The notes under the pieces: generated by a model | What the model was told of the DNA's origin: nothing | Databases searched by the model: none | The model's input: only the letters and a program-made list of their open reading frames with translations | DNA from: Dissophora ornata | Taxonomy: Eukaryota; Mortierellomycota; Mortierellomycetes; Mortierellales; Mortierellaceae | DNA length: 59,990 nucleotides | Direction of reading: 5' to 3' | Assembly: GCA_025201705.1 (NCBI GenBank) | Contig: MU616669.1 | Location: 1 to 59,990, forward strand | In this document: positions 22,001 to 33,208 of the stretch, piece by piece | How positions within the stretch are numbered: position 1 is the first letter of the stretch | How the letters are laid out: every line of letters starts with the position of its first letter | Made by a program: the position numbers and the translations under genes

Positions 22001-24497
22001 AGATTGGAGGCAAGACGATGATTGGCATGTGGATTCACACGAGGCTGTGTCGGGCGACGAGCAGCACGGTCATCATCAGCAGCAGCAGCACTCCGAGGAT
22101 ACACACCACAAGGACAGCACCACCAGTGCTACTGTTGCGACTGTTGCCATAGGAACAGAGGACCTGCCAGACATCAGTGGTGCGGACAGTTGGGACTTTG
22201 ACCTCGAGGACAATGATGATATACAGATAACTTCCTCATTTGTGGACCAAACTCATGTTGCAGCTAGAGCAGACTTCTCAAGAAGTTCTTTGAAGACTCC
22301 TGACATGAGCGAGCATCCTGCCACATTTGAACAATCGGGAAATATCTCGAGCACGTTGCAGTCATCCAAAAGAGAGTTGTCGTCATACCAGTCGAGTGCC
22401 GGTGGATCGATCCCACCATCGCCGTCTCATCGCAGCCAGATTCAGCGTTCCGCCTCTGTTTCATCGCCGTCATCTGAAAGCCCTGCAGTAGCTACTGCCC
22501 CGACCGCAGCCTCAGAAGTGGAGGACGACTCACACCTGCCGTTGGCGATTCGACAGCAGCGCGCTAGATTGGCTGCCAGAGGAAAGCCGTTACCACCAAT
22601 CTCAAAGTACAAGAGCACAAAGGAAACCTCGGCGGTTGCAGAGCATGGCTCCAATACGCTCTCACCACGTCTCGCAGCTGCAGTCACCGCAACCTCGCCT
22701 GTGATTTCGTTCACGTCCCCGGCCAGGACCCCCGTCAGCCCTGTGTTTAGCGTGGCGACAGTAGCCTCGAGCTCTTTGGCGTCTCCGCCGACGTCCACGG
22801 ATCAGAAGTATTTGACACCGGCGTTGCAGAAACAGAGAGAGAGGTTGGAGCAGAAGAGGGCGGCAGCAGCGTCAACACCTCTGAGCGCCGCTCGGCGATT
22901 CACTGTGTCAGAGACTTCAACACCTAACTTTTCTCAATCACTTGGAAAGGTTACCTCGCCGCAGTTATCACAGGCAACCTTGCCGTCTGCTTTCAAACAT
23001 ACCTTGGCGTCACCGACGTTGACCAGCAAGAAGACTGTACATCTATCTGAGATCGTTGAGTCAAGTTCGTCAATCACGTCTCCTTCAGTGCTGAGCTCGC
23101 CGAGGGAAGAATATGGGAGAACTTCTAGACGCAGAGGATCGAGCAACACTTCGCATGTCTCTTCAGTGGCGGCTGTGTCTCCAGGGTTGATTGCATCGTC
23201 TCCCTTAATTGAAGGAGGGATAAGTGGGGGATTTATGAGGCGAAGCAAGGATGGCAATAGACCAAAGACTGGTTTGGGCGTCGAAGGGCTGGAGACTGAT
23301 GTTGTGAAGTCGAGTCAGAGCGACGCTTATCGGTATATCTCGAGGGTATCTACGTCGTCCTCGCGATCTGGATGGGACGATGTCGTAGATGAGGTCCAAG
23401 AAGAAGAGGGAATGGAGAAGAAGGATCATATCCAAAGTGGATTGACTGGTCTTAAAACTGCATCTACCTCAAAGGAGATACCGACGCCTGGATTCTTGTC
23501 AGGATCAATATCGTCGTCGTTCTATCAGCAGACAGTCCCCGGATTGGATGATGATCGTGACAATGGCAAAGATTCTTATGGAGACTCCAAGTCCTTTTCG
23601 CCATCCGCACCTGGATTGTTGGACTCGACTTCTGGCTCGTCGGCATCAGCGTACTTGAGCAGCAAGAAGATGGACGACTACGATCCGTATGGTCCGATGG
23701 CCAGTACGAAAAAGACCCGCAAGGGTGGTAAAGCTCGTAGTTCGATGGATGAGGATGATCGATCACCCTTCGCAGAGCACAGCGAGACGTTGATTGGACG
23801 GTCAGCACCTTCACAGGGCGTGTCGTTGTTTTCTCCAACATCTTCTACAAGCATGAGCCATCGACATGATCACCAACACCAACATCACCAACATCACCCC
23901 CACCACGACAATAGCGGCAGTAACAGTCTACTGGGCGACATTTCCGATATCCTACACGAGAAAAAGATGTCTGGACCAGGTGGCATCAGTAACAACAACA
24001 ACACCAGCAATAATAATACTGATGACGGCAGGCGACCTGACTTGACTTCAACAGCATCGTCTTCCTCGAACCTACAGAAATCCAGCAGCTGGTCTTTTGG
24101 ATCATGGGTCAGCTCTGCAGTCGCTGCGGCGTCCGACACGATCGATAAGGCTTATGAGTCGCTGGATCCAGAGTATTCGAGGATAAAGTCTCGGGGTGGT
24201 GCCTTGCCCTCTGCCGATGGGTCAGCGATGACTGACGCGGGATTGGATGATCCAGACAGTCTGAGCCCATACAAGAAGCCGGGGTATTTGGTCGGCGGAA
24301 GCTCTTTGGCGTTGGGGTTGGCGTCTATCTCGACGACAGGAGGCCCCTCGCAACAGCAGCAGAGTCAGAATCAGAATCAAAATCAGAGCCAGAGCCAGAG
24401 CCAGAGTCAACAACAGCAATCTTTGGGATTTGGTGCTTCTTCAGAAGCATCATCGCCGTCGCCGCGGTTGACAAGAAAGAATGTTTCGGGTCGGTAG
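16094..24497 (+). CDS. very large acidic protein with repeated acidic-tryptophan motifs (2,664 aa)
   Basis: Four exons: 16094-17027, 17170-17675, 17805-18473, 18612-24497; phases agree at each join. The N-terminus is His/Asp-rich, then a Gln/His-rich region. From about 17.2 to 22.2 kb there are about 16 copies of a short motif: first ASWGFDDQ-type (17.20, 17.26, 17.33, 17.39, 17.53, 18.18 kb), then EEDAWxxQD-type (19.69, 19.89, 20.15, 20.40, 20.61, 20.81, 21.03, 21.20 kb), then DAWGWDDDE (21.41 kb) and DSWDFDLED (22.18 kb), spaced about 20-90 residues apart. The last 700 residues are Ser-rich and basic. Near 24.08-24.18 kb lies a Ser/Ala-rich amphipathic segment (SSWSFGSWVSSAVAAAS) followed by DTIDKAYESLDPEY, reminiscent of lipid-packing sensor helices and of the FAM114A family. 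Acidic W motifs of this sort bind the delta-COP mu-homology domain in Dsl1 and ArfGAP1, so a Golgi/COPI role is possible but unproved. No enzymatic domain seen. Confidence 0.8.
18502..18554. repeat. 15-bp tandem repeat inside intron 3 of the acidic-W gene
   Basis: GAGTCAGCGTCTAAA is repeated about 3.5 times with one or two changes. The unit is a multiple of three and open in the upstream frame until a stop, so it may be a decayed coding repeat. Confidence 0.7.
24350..24415 (+). repeat. Gln-encoding low-complexity repeat
   Basis: CAG/CAA-rich tract encoding alternating Gln-Asn then Gln-Ser then poly-Gln near the C-terminus of the acidic-W protein. Confidence 0.85.
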
Positions 24498-24551
24498 AAA
24501 TACTATTTTCTCAATACGCAACTAGAATACACCGAGCAATTATGTTATACA

Positions 24552-24557
24552 AATAAA
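24552..24557 (+). terminator. polyadenylation signal AATAAA
   Basis: AATAAA 55 bp after the stop codon of the acidic-W gene, in the 327-bp gap before the 3' end of the convergent Air1/2-like gene. The rest of that gap shows nothing further. Confidence 0.5.
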
Positions 24558-24824
24558 ACGCACCGCATTAATTCCATGAGCAAAGCCTCGGCCAATTTTA
24601 TTTTATTGGAAAGCATGCCACACATGGAGATTGCTTTTCTCCAGTGAGATAGATACAAGGTGAAGACATGGATGTAAGAAAATGGATTGGTATTGAATCA
24701 CGCAGAAACAAGTGTTGGGCACAGATTGCACTCTGTGATGAGCACTCTGTGATGAGCTCACACAGGGAAATATTTTGTTTTTGTTTTTCCTATTTCACTA
24801 CGCAGAGAGAGAGTGTGTGTGCTT

Positions 24825-27800
24825 TTATCGCCTCCGCGTGTACCCCCCGGTGTACAAAGGCCCAGGCGGTCTAGATGCCTCGCCATTACCTCCAGATGAC
24901 TGGCCCCCACTTCTTCCTTCACCACCTCCTCCGCGAGGGAAGGCATTTTGCTCCGCAAACGATGGCCGGCTGCCGCCAGTACCCGGTATCCGCTCAGGAC
25001 TGTTTCGCCGGCTATTACTCCTGCTGCCACTATTGATGTTGTTGTTGCCACGGCCTGAAGACGACCTGCCACTGTTGTTGTTGTTGTTGCTCCCGGCACC
25101 AGATTCCCTTGGATAAGACGGTGATGAAGGAATCACCACTGGGTTATCCAAACTTCCACCCGCCACTGACCGAAGAGCGGTGTTGTGTGGCGGAGGTCGG
25201 CCCCTTCCCAAACTTCCGCCCGTAGCCATCGTTGGCACCAGCGCGTGCGCGGGCTGGGCATTCGACAGTGCAACCGATGGCACTCCTTGTGAAGGCGATG
25301 TGTAACCCTTTCGGGTAGAAGACGTCTGCTTAAAGTGCGGAACCGGTTCTGAGTGAGACTCATCGTGTCCTCGCATCCTGGCTTTCTTCTTCGATATCTT
25401 ATTGAGGACCTCCGTGACAGCGTAGGTAGCGGTCTTGTTTCCAGCGTTATCGCTGCTGTTCTGGCCGCTGCTCTGACCGCTGCCCTTGTTTCTCTTCTTC
25501 TTTTTGCTGCTACTGCTACTGCTGACGTTATTGTTAATGCCGCTGCTGTTGCTCACATTGTTGCTGACGCTGCGCGAATCATAATAATCACCACCACCAC
25601 CGACATTGTCCCGATCGACATAAGAATGCGAGGACTTGTAATTGCGACTGTCATAATCGTCTAGCCTTCGATCTCGATCTCGATCTCGGTCCCGCTCACG
25701 GTCCCGGTCCCTCTCTCGTTCGCGTTGACGATCCCGATCTCTCTGTCGCTCTCGCTCCCTTTCTCTTTCTCGTTCCCCTTCCCTGGCATATTCCCGATCT
25801 CCATCCCGAGGATTGTTCGGGTATCTGTCACGATAACTGCCGCGTTGATCGCGGTAGCCGGAGCTAGAGTGCGAGGAGGAATATGATGAAGACGAAGCGT
25901 GTGCCCCAGAAGAGGAAGGCCTGTCCCTTGCTCGGGTCTTGGATGGATCGAAAAACGCCGAGGTCACATTCCTAGCATACGTTGGTCTCGGTCGATGGCA
26001 GTCCTAGAAGGAGCGTATGATTAGGAGAAATTAGTATTCATTAAAATGATTTAAAACCAAGGTCGCCACATCGCCAACTTACGTCTCCAAAATGACCCAA
26101 GGCGGCACAGTTATAACAGTACTGAACAGACTGCTGCAATGGCTCGTCTGAACAGAATACATATTGTCGCCATACTGTCGGACAGTCCTATGGTTGTCGG
26201 AATAGATGAAAATACTCTTAACGTTAAAATAGGCGCTTCCCACTGGCGTCTGCACGCCTGATGCCGTGTCTCTGGCTGTCAGCATATGCACCTCAGATGC
26301 GTGGTCCCTTGAGCCACATGTATTGCATGCATGGTGTGCACCATATCCCCGTGGATATGGGCAAAACTATTAAGAAACCCACAAAGAAAGTGAGTAAATC
26401 ACCAAACGCGTTCACATCGTTAGCAGTGCCTTCAAACAAAACAAACAAGTAGAAGTAGCAATCATCCAATCCACCCCTTATTAGGCTTCCTTACCTCGGC
26501 TCTATGACCCTTCCTTCGACAGTTAAAGCAAACAGAGACTGGGCAGTTTGCAGCGTCATGCTCATTCTTTGTTCCGCAAATATTGCACTGATGTGAAGGT
26601 GAGACGTACAGAGCACGAACATGAGAGAGTTAAATTAATGCAACGACAAGAATCCAACAATATCCACGACAACGACCAGACGCTTTAATGAAACTTGATA
26701 TGGGATTACACGATGACTTACAACAATTGCTGAACATTCGCGAGCTTGATGCCCAGGCTGGCTGCACTTGTTGCAGAGTTGCACACGTTCACGTTCGATA
26801 TAGTAGCGGCTTCGCCCCTAAGAAGAGACGATGAACAGATGCAATCAAGGAATCATAATCATGCGGCGTCAAGTCAGTGCTCACAGTACCATATCATGAA
26901 CTACACGCTCATAACGTTCATAGTATTCCGTCGTGATCTCAATTCGAGATACGAACATACCTTGAAATCCTCGCCTTCCAAGTGACCCAGCTCCGCGTCC
27001 AGATCGTAGTTGTTGAGTTCTTTCTCCTCACCCTGCTTGGACCCCCCAAGATCCAGAAAGTGCTCGTCTAGTCCATCAGATTCGTTGTGGCTCTCCTCAG
27101 ATTCGTTGTGGCTCTCCTCAGATTCGTTATGGCTCTGATCAGCAGACTCTATTACTTCTTCGTCCGATTCATCCGCATCGCTCATATCCATTGTAGGATC
27201 CTCTGAGGCACCGACACGTTGACTCCAAGAATTCAAGCCGATATCTTTCTTCTTTTCCACACTATAGCGTGATTCTTCTTCTTCGTCCTGTTCACTGTGA
27301 TCATCGTCTTTTAGGTCGTTATTACTTTTGCCACCTGCACCTCCGGTTGTAGTCGACAGTTTGACCCGCTTGGAAGCTTTAATGATGCCCTCTTCGTTCT
27401 CCGAGTCCAGCTCGTTTCCTTGGTTGACAGCCTTAAAGTAATCCTCTGTTGCTGTTGGAGTGGCCGCAAGATGACCTTTTGGAGGTGTGGCAACAGCTGA
27501 CGATGTTCCTGTAGCACTGTTCGACGTAGTCTGAAATTTACAATAAGTTGTATGATTTGTCAGGAATTCTGTTTTCTGGGTCCCATATTGAAAATATATA
27601 TCATCATCTGCTAGATATAAGAAAACTCTACGCAAAATCATAACGTCTTACGTTCGCTTCCTGGCCTTCAGCTAGTTTCGCGGAGTTTACGCCTGCTTTC
27701 TTGTACACGTTGGTCGAGTAGTGAATGTGGCTTAATATCGTATCTTCCACCTCGCTATCAACTCCATCGCTGAATTCGCTTTGAGTTTGTTGTACCATGC

Positions 27801-27982
27801 GAGAGATAGCGTGCGTTAGAGGCGGTCGAATTATGGTGGCAAACAGCATGACCGCCCAACAAAAAAAGGAGAAGAGATTTGTTCCTGTCATGAGTCATGG
27901 TTTACCTTTCACCACTGGGATCCTTGTACAACTCATCCTCATACTGCTGATGTTCGTCGTATGCGTCATCCTCGTAATCCAT
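24825..27982 (-). CDS. Air1/Air2-like zinc-knuckle RNA-binding protein (TRAMP complex subunit)
   Basis: Eight exons: 27982-27906, about 27778-27652, 27530-26961, 26817-26722, 26587-26495, 26366-26292, 26187-26083, 26003-24825; 773 aa. An acidic N-terminal region (with SHNESEE repeats) leads to five CCHC knuckles: CNKCSQPGHQAREC, CNICGTKNEHDAANC, CFNCRRKGHRAEFC, CNTCGSRDHASEDC and CYNCAALGHFGDDC, followed by HRPRPTYARN. Five knuckles in this spacing, the IER-containing lead-in and the CPTVWRQY linker match yeast Air1/Air2, the RNA-binding subunits that join Trf4/5 and Mtr4 in the TRAMP complex for nuclear RNA surveillance. Unlike yeast, the C-terminus has a 390-residue extension rich in RD/RE dipeptides and Ser/Asn/Gly. 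The acceptor of exon 2 is ambiguous by nine bases (27778 or 27769), both in frame. Zinc-knuckle exons are very short and end mostly in phase 0. Confidence 0.92.
27077..27139. repeat. 21-bp tandem repeat, three copies, in Air1/2-like exon 3
   Basis: CAGATTCGTTGTGGCTCTCCT occurs twice exactly and a third time with three changes. It encodes the seven-residue repeat SHNESEE. Confidence 0.9.
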
Positions 27983-28374
27983 CTTGCCGAGGATCTCTTT
28001 GTGAGCAATGGATGAAGTTAGACCTTGGAGAACAAAAAAAAAGAATAGCCTCACATGCGCAACACCATGCCTACAAAAAACCGCAGCGACATAAACAAAG
28101 AATTAATGGTGTGGCTGAAGATTGCAGATCCCAGTCACATTTTACCGCACGCGTTTCACGCGTTTTCGTAGTTTCTTCGTTCGGGTATTTTTTGGAACCA
28201 AACTTTTATTTCATGTATGGCATGCACTCATCAAAGCAAAAAAAATACGACATGACTGACAAAAGACGACGCTTCCGAGCTAGTAAGAAAAAATGTGTAG
28301 CTTTGTGAGGAGGCAGAGTTTTCTTTTTGAATGGGGGGTCTAAATATGAATGATATTAGAAACAAATAGGTCGC
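27983..28374. promoter_or_regulatory. intergenic region, eIF4B 3' end to Air1/2-like start
   Basis: Both genes are on the minus strand; 392 bp separate the eIF4B stop from the Air1/2-like ATG. A-rich runs (28027-28040, 28073-28080) are present. No TATA box or further gene seen. Confidence 0.4.
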
Positions 28375-30563
28375 TTAAGCCTGAACTTCAGCAGTCTCCT
28401 TCTCCTCAGCAGTCTCCTTCTTCTCCTCAGGGGCATCCTTCTTCTCCTTGTGCTCCTTCTCCTTGCGAGCTTTTTCGGTAGCCTCTTTCTTTCCCTGCTG
28501 CTCCTGCTTCAATCTCTCCTCGACACGGCGGATCGCCTCATCATTATCAATGGGCTTAGCGGCGCCAAAGGGGCTAGACTTGTTACCCTTGGCTTCAGCA
28601 GGCGCGGCAGAGGAAGGGGCTTCAGCACTGCGGGGCTTGAGCTCTAACTTTCTGCGGGCAGCGGGGGCTTATTGCACGGAGACAAAGAGAAAAAAGAATA
28701 ACATAGTCAATAACCACACCATCAACTGTCCGTACAGTTGCCAAAAAAAAATCACCTACCTGGAGCAGAACGTCCCCAGGTGGACTCTCTAGGCTCGCGC
28801 TCTCTGGGCTTCTCCCATCCAGGGCGAGTCTCGCTTGCGGGAAGTGGCTCCTCACGTCTCCAGCTGTTGACCGCAGTGCGATCTGGGGGACGCTCCGAGT
28901 TGTTGAAACGCGATCCAAACTCGCGACGGTCGCCGCGGTCACCGCGGTCACCGCGGTCACCACGGTCACCACGGTCGGCAAAGCGGTCACCTCCGCGATC
29001 GTTGCCAAAGCGCCCTCCAACAGGGGCAACCGGCTCAGCACGGCGCCACTCCCCAGCGGTACGGTCATCACGGACCTCACGTTCACGGGCTATCAGAAAA
29101 ATGAGAACGTCCATTAGTAACAACACTCAATGTCGCTCAAACTCCTCGAACATACAGACCAGGTCGGTATACGTACGAGGCTCAGCGATGCTAACACGGA
29201 CGCTTCTGCCGCAGAGACTTTGGCCGTTATTCTCCAGAGCTTTCTTCAGCGAATCCAAGCTGTCAAACTCAACATAACCAAATCCCTTGGGCTTATCCTC
29301 AAAGTCCTTCATGATGCGGACGCTAGTGATCTGGATAAATGTAAAATGTGAATTTCTCCGTTAACAGCAGCACCTGGATAAGTTCGCACGGACTAAATAT
29401 CCCATCGAGTGATCTTGAGCGAAAAATAACAAAGCACCGCTGTACCTTGGATTCCATAAAGAAGCCCTCAATGTCCCTCTCAGTAACATCAAAAGGCATG
29501 TTGCCGAGATGAATGGTGTATGGGGGACGGGTGGGAAGTTCAACGGGAGCGCGGGGCTGAAAGCGCGACTCTCTGTCCTCTCTGTCACCGAATCCTATTT
29601 CCGTTACAGATAGGTGTGTTCCCAACACAAGTCACTGTTAACCATTCGGTCATTCTTTCGAAAACACTGATTGCTGATCCCTGAAATGCCCCGCATGAAA
29701 CGTACCACCACGGCTCGAGAAGCCACGGCCACCGCGATCGTCGCCAAATCCACCGGAGCGGTAGCTATCTGTTTCCGCGAAAGATACAAGTGTCGGATGG
29801 AACGGCTGTAAGCAAGTGATCAAGCGTGCGCATTCCAGCGGCGGTTTCAAAACTACAACATTCTGATGTCCTGTGCTGATTGTATACCTTGAGAGACGGC
29901 TATGGACATTGGAGAGCAGTAGGAAATAGTATTAGAAAAAGGCATCATCCGCCATACTGAAAGCGTGATCGTGTGGAGAGTAGATGGCAGGTGACTTACC
30001 AGCAGGGGCAGAAGGCAAATCGTCCATCTCGTCAGCCCAGGAACCCGTGGCTAGATTTTTAGGCAGGTCAGGGGCATCAGAAGAGTGGAGAACGGTAGAC
30101 AATGACGCAAAGGTTGGCAGAGACAGAGGAAAACATTAAGAATGTGTGAGTTGCGTAGTGGATAGTCAGTCCTCTGGCTGCTTGGAGCTCTTGGACCCGA
30201 TTCTGACAAAAGCAGCCACGCATACATACAGGGATCCGACAAGAAGTCGCTCAGGGCCATCTTGGTGACCTTCTTCTTTTGCTTCTTTTGTCCTACTGCA
30301 TTGAACGAGGCAAGTGGGGAGGATGGATGCTCCGATTAGTCGTTGTATGATGGCGCAGGTAACCCCAGCCGAGAAATGGGGAGTATTCCAGAACACTTAA
30401 TAAAACAAAGTCATGTGAAAAACATATGACAACGAGTTGGCGAGGGAATGGCAGAAGCGAATAAATATAGACGACTGCCAGTATTATAGGGCGTATTCAA
30501 CAAAGGCTGTGGGCATTGGGATCAAGGGCTGTTGAGGTAAATCAGCTTCGCACCTTCAGTCAT
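28375..30563 (-). CDS. TIF3: translation initiation factor eIF4B (TIF3-like)
   Basis: Nine exons: 30563-30554, 30295-30230, 30050-30000, 29899-29888, 29768-29706, 29594-29446, 29330-29177, 29089-28760, 28667-28375; 375 aa. The N-terminus is KKxKKKVTKMALSDFLSDP followed by GSWADEMDDLPSAP, the eIF4B signature also seen in yeast Tif3. A Gly/Arg segment precedes a single RRM, with RNP2 TIHLGNMPFDV and RNP1 KGFGYVEF. Then come DRG repeats and the conserved eIF4B motif RRKLELKPRS, and a Lys/Glu-rich tail. The protein stimulates eIF4A helicase during mRNA scanning. The first exon encodes only MTE and the fourth exon is a 12-nt micro-exon (inferred; frame also closes without it). Nucleotide repeats underlie the DRG motif at about 28930-28975. 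Confidence 0.92.
28930..28975. repeat. 9-bp tandem repeat encoding DRG
   Basis: CGGTCACCG-type units repeated about five times in the eIF4B exon, encoding Gly-Asp-Arg repeats. Confidence 0.8.
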
Positions 30564-32024
30564 GGTGTGTGGATGGAGTGATGGAAAGAGGCAATCAATC
30601 TCTTTTTGGCTTTATCTCAAGGAACCCCTGTCCTGCGCTAGTGCACTAACTTCATGCACGCACTGAAAGTGTATTTTTTTTTTTTTTTTTTGGGAAGAAA
30701 ACAAAAGAAAGCAGTGGCTTGCACCGATAGACCAATACCCTTAAAGGGTATAATAATAATCACGTGATGATACGAGGAGGACGAGGAGGATAGCAAAGTC
30801 AGTGTGCAAGGGAACTGGACAACCAATGATCATCGCATGCTTTGTTTACACGCGCTCGCTCCTCATTGCAGAAGAGCACTTCATATCTTGATGAGAAAAG
30901 CCGGAAGGAGAGCTGGCGTAGTACGGATACTAGCTAGAAGAGCACCCAAAGCATCAGAGGCGGACTGAGAGCGTGAGCGAGATAGACAGCCGTGGATCCT
31001 TGAACCCGCACCACCTCTTGGGTCTCCTCTCCAGATATCCAGATACAAACGATGAGAGCAAAAGAGCAATATTCGTATTTCTCTTTCATTCCTTGTAGAG
31101 AGGCAACTAGTATCGGTGATGGAGCGCATCGATGGTCTTGTAGCGCCTGTCATTTCAAGAGGTTGATCTTTCAAGTCTTTGGGAAAGTGGGGCACCAGGG
31201 CCGCCTTGTGCATTTGATATGTTTGTTAACCACGATCTCGGCCACATCCTGCTCTTGTGTACCATGTATTAAGGTAAAAAGATAGTTTTGTCAATCTTGG
31301 AAAGTTCTTATCCCGGTGTCTGCAAGCTTTGCACCGATGGTTTGTCCTGTTCGAGGGTGCAGGGCGAGTCATTTGATTTTTGTCCATACTCGGACCACAC
31401 AATGCCAGTAGCGTTGGCGTTGGCTATTCGTCTTAATTTCATGCACTTTTGCAAGCAAGGAAATTTCCGATGCGGAAATGCGCGCCGTACTTCAGTTTGA
31501 TCGTGTCTAATATCACAATTAGGAACATCAGAATATCAAAACACCATGGCGATGGGGATGTGCGTCTGCAATGTTGGAAGCTGATAGTGGGGGCATCCAT
31601 GCGGGTGCTGTTGCTTGTGCGAGCATGGGTGTGCGAAGAAAACAAGCCAAGAAATGAAATGAAAGTCTGATTTGCAGACGGATATAAATAACAGCAACCC
31701 AGCTCAACAAACAGCATTTAATGAATGAGAAGACGCAAGGGGGGCCTACAGGGACCATTGGAAAGAACAAATGCCCGTCGGAAGATTGGCACCGACGCTC
31801 TTGTTTTTTTTCTGCCAGCAATAAAAATTTATTTTTAAACGCAATGCAGACCCGTCACTTTCGGTTTTTTTTTGTCTTTGTTCTTTTATCGGCCTCCATC
31901 ATCTCTTCCTCTCATCATCTCTTCTCTCCACTCGTCCTTTTCATCTCTCTACCGTCCGCTTCTACTATTTCTTTCTGGTTTTTAAAAGTCTAGTCCCCAG
32001 CTTCACCTTCAGCCTCGTTACAAT
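30564..32024. promoter_or_regulatory. divergent region between eIF4B and Sec14
   Basis: About 1.46 kb between divergent genes. It contains a T18 run at 30674-30691. The last 200 bp before 32025 are pyrimidine-rich (CTCTTCCTCTCATC type), as expected for the Sec14 leader. Several short open frames here have leader-like or biased composition and are not accepted as genes. Confidence 0.4.
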
Positions 32025-32343
32025 GTAAGTTATTGTCCATACGTCCAAGCACTCCCTCCTCATTGCCTTCAAAGCCTTTAATTGGCTAATCGAGAACAGC
32101 CTCGCAGAAATATGCCTGGGTCAGGCCCTGCTTGGTCTAGTCATCGTTAGCGTAATGAACTTCAGAAGCACATCTCCATGGCCTTTTGGCCATGTCAGCG
32201 TATACCGCTGGGCGGTGCTTCTTTCGGTTTTTGACCATTTTGACGTCCTTCAAAAAGCCGATTCTGATCAGTTTTGACCCAATCGCTGGCATTTCTTCTC
32301 TTCAATCATCTAACCAACCTCACCACTGAACACATCAATATAG
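32025..32343 (+). other. 5'UTR intron of Sec14 gene
   Basis: Donor GTAAGT at 32025 and acceptor TATAG ending at 32343, with a TCTAACC branch site about 32 bp before the acceptor. The main ATG is two bases after the acceptor. At 319 bp it is longer than the coding introns of the window. The donor overlaps an ATGTAA start-stop pair, so splicing removes a minimal upstream open reading frame. Confidence 0.75.
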
Positions 32344-32344
32344 C

Positions 32345-33208
32345 ATGTCCACCACGGAAATCGAAATTCTTCCTGGCCGTCTCGGCAACTTGACCCCAGA
32401 GCAGCAGCAGGCTCTGGACGACTTCAAGGCTTTGATCACGGCAGAGGAAATCTATGTTCCTGAGCGTCACGACGATCACCTTCTCCTCCGCTTCCTGCGT
32501 GCCCGCAAGTTCCACCTTGGCAACACCCACAAGATGTTTGTTGACTGTGAAAACTGGAGAAAGGAACTCGGCGTCGACTCCCTGAGGGAAACCTTCATTT
32601 TTGAGGAGGAAGAGGCTGTCCGCGGCTGCTACCCCCGTTACTATCACAATGTGGACAAGAAGGGTCGTCCCATCTATATCGAGCATATCGGCGTGATCGA
32701 CATCAAGACGCTATTCAAGGTCACAGACGAGGAGCGCATGACGAAGCAGCACGTCCTCTCGTACGAAAAACTCATCACTGACCGTATGCCTGCCTGCACA
32801 AAGCGTGCTGGCCACCACATCGAGCAGTGCTGCACAATCCTCGACCTCAAGGGTGTTTCGCTCCGCCAATTTGCCAACGCCTTTGGATTTATCAAGCGCA
32901 CCTCGGCGATTGCTCAAAACTACTACCCAGAGATGATGGGTAAGATGTATGTCATCAACGCCCCCATGATGTTCACCTCGGTCTGGGGCATGGTCAAGCC
33001 GTTGCTGGATGAGGTCACCGTTAAGAAGATTGTCATTCTTGGCAGCAACTACCAGACAGTCTTGTTGGAGGACATTGAAGCCGAAAACCTCCCCCAGGCC
33101 ATCGGAGGCTCTTGTGAGTGCTCCAGTGCAGGAGGATGCCAGAAGGGCGAGCCTGGTCCATGGAAGGACCCCCTCTACATGATCGCTCCTGTAGAAAAGG
33201 CGGTTTAG
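32345..33208 (+). CDS. SEC14: Sec14-like phosphatidylinositol/phosphatidylcholine transfer protein
   Basis: Single coding exon, 287 aa, close to yeast Sec14 (304 aa). N-terminal CRAL-TRIO-N helices carry LLRFLRARKF; the lipid-binding lobe has YPRYYHNVDKKGRPIYIE, then CTILDLKGVSLRQ, NYYPEMMGKMYVINAP and PAENLP-like EAENLPQAIGG, ending in GPWKDPLY. Sec14 exchanges phosphatidylinositol and phosphatidylcholine and couples lipid metabolism to PI4P-dependent Golgi secretion. Colocation on this contig with CHO2, the phosphatidylcholine biosynthesis gene at 55 kb, is noted but they are 22 kb apart. Codon use is strongly biased to C/G third positions relative to neighbours, suggesting high expression. 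The start is fixed by the leader intron acceptor two bases upstream and by the family N-terminus. Confidence 0.95.
   Translation: MSTTEIEILPGRLGNLTPEQQQALDDFKALITAEEIYVPERHDDHLLLRFLRARKFHLGNTHKMFVDCENWRKELGVDSLRETFIFEEEEAVRGCYPRYYHNVDKKGRPIYIEHIGVIDIKTLFKVTDEERMTKQHVLSYEKLITDRMPACTKRAGHHIEQCCTILDLKGVSLRQFANAFGFIKRTSAIAQNYYPEMMGKMYVINAPMMFTSVWGMVKPLLDEVTVKKIVILGSNYQTVLLEDIEAENLPQAIGGSCECSSAGGCQKGEPGPWKDPLYMIAPVEKAV

Noticed and set aside
27077..27139. Tandem repeat considered as a CRISPR-like array
   Set aside because: Contiguous 21-bp units without spacers, inside a eukaryotic coding exon.
30881..31993. Several 70-110-codon frames between eIF4B and Sec14
   Set aside because: No motif, overlapping in several frames, pyrimidine-rich leader composition near Sec14.
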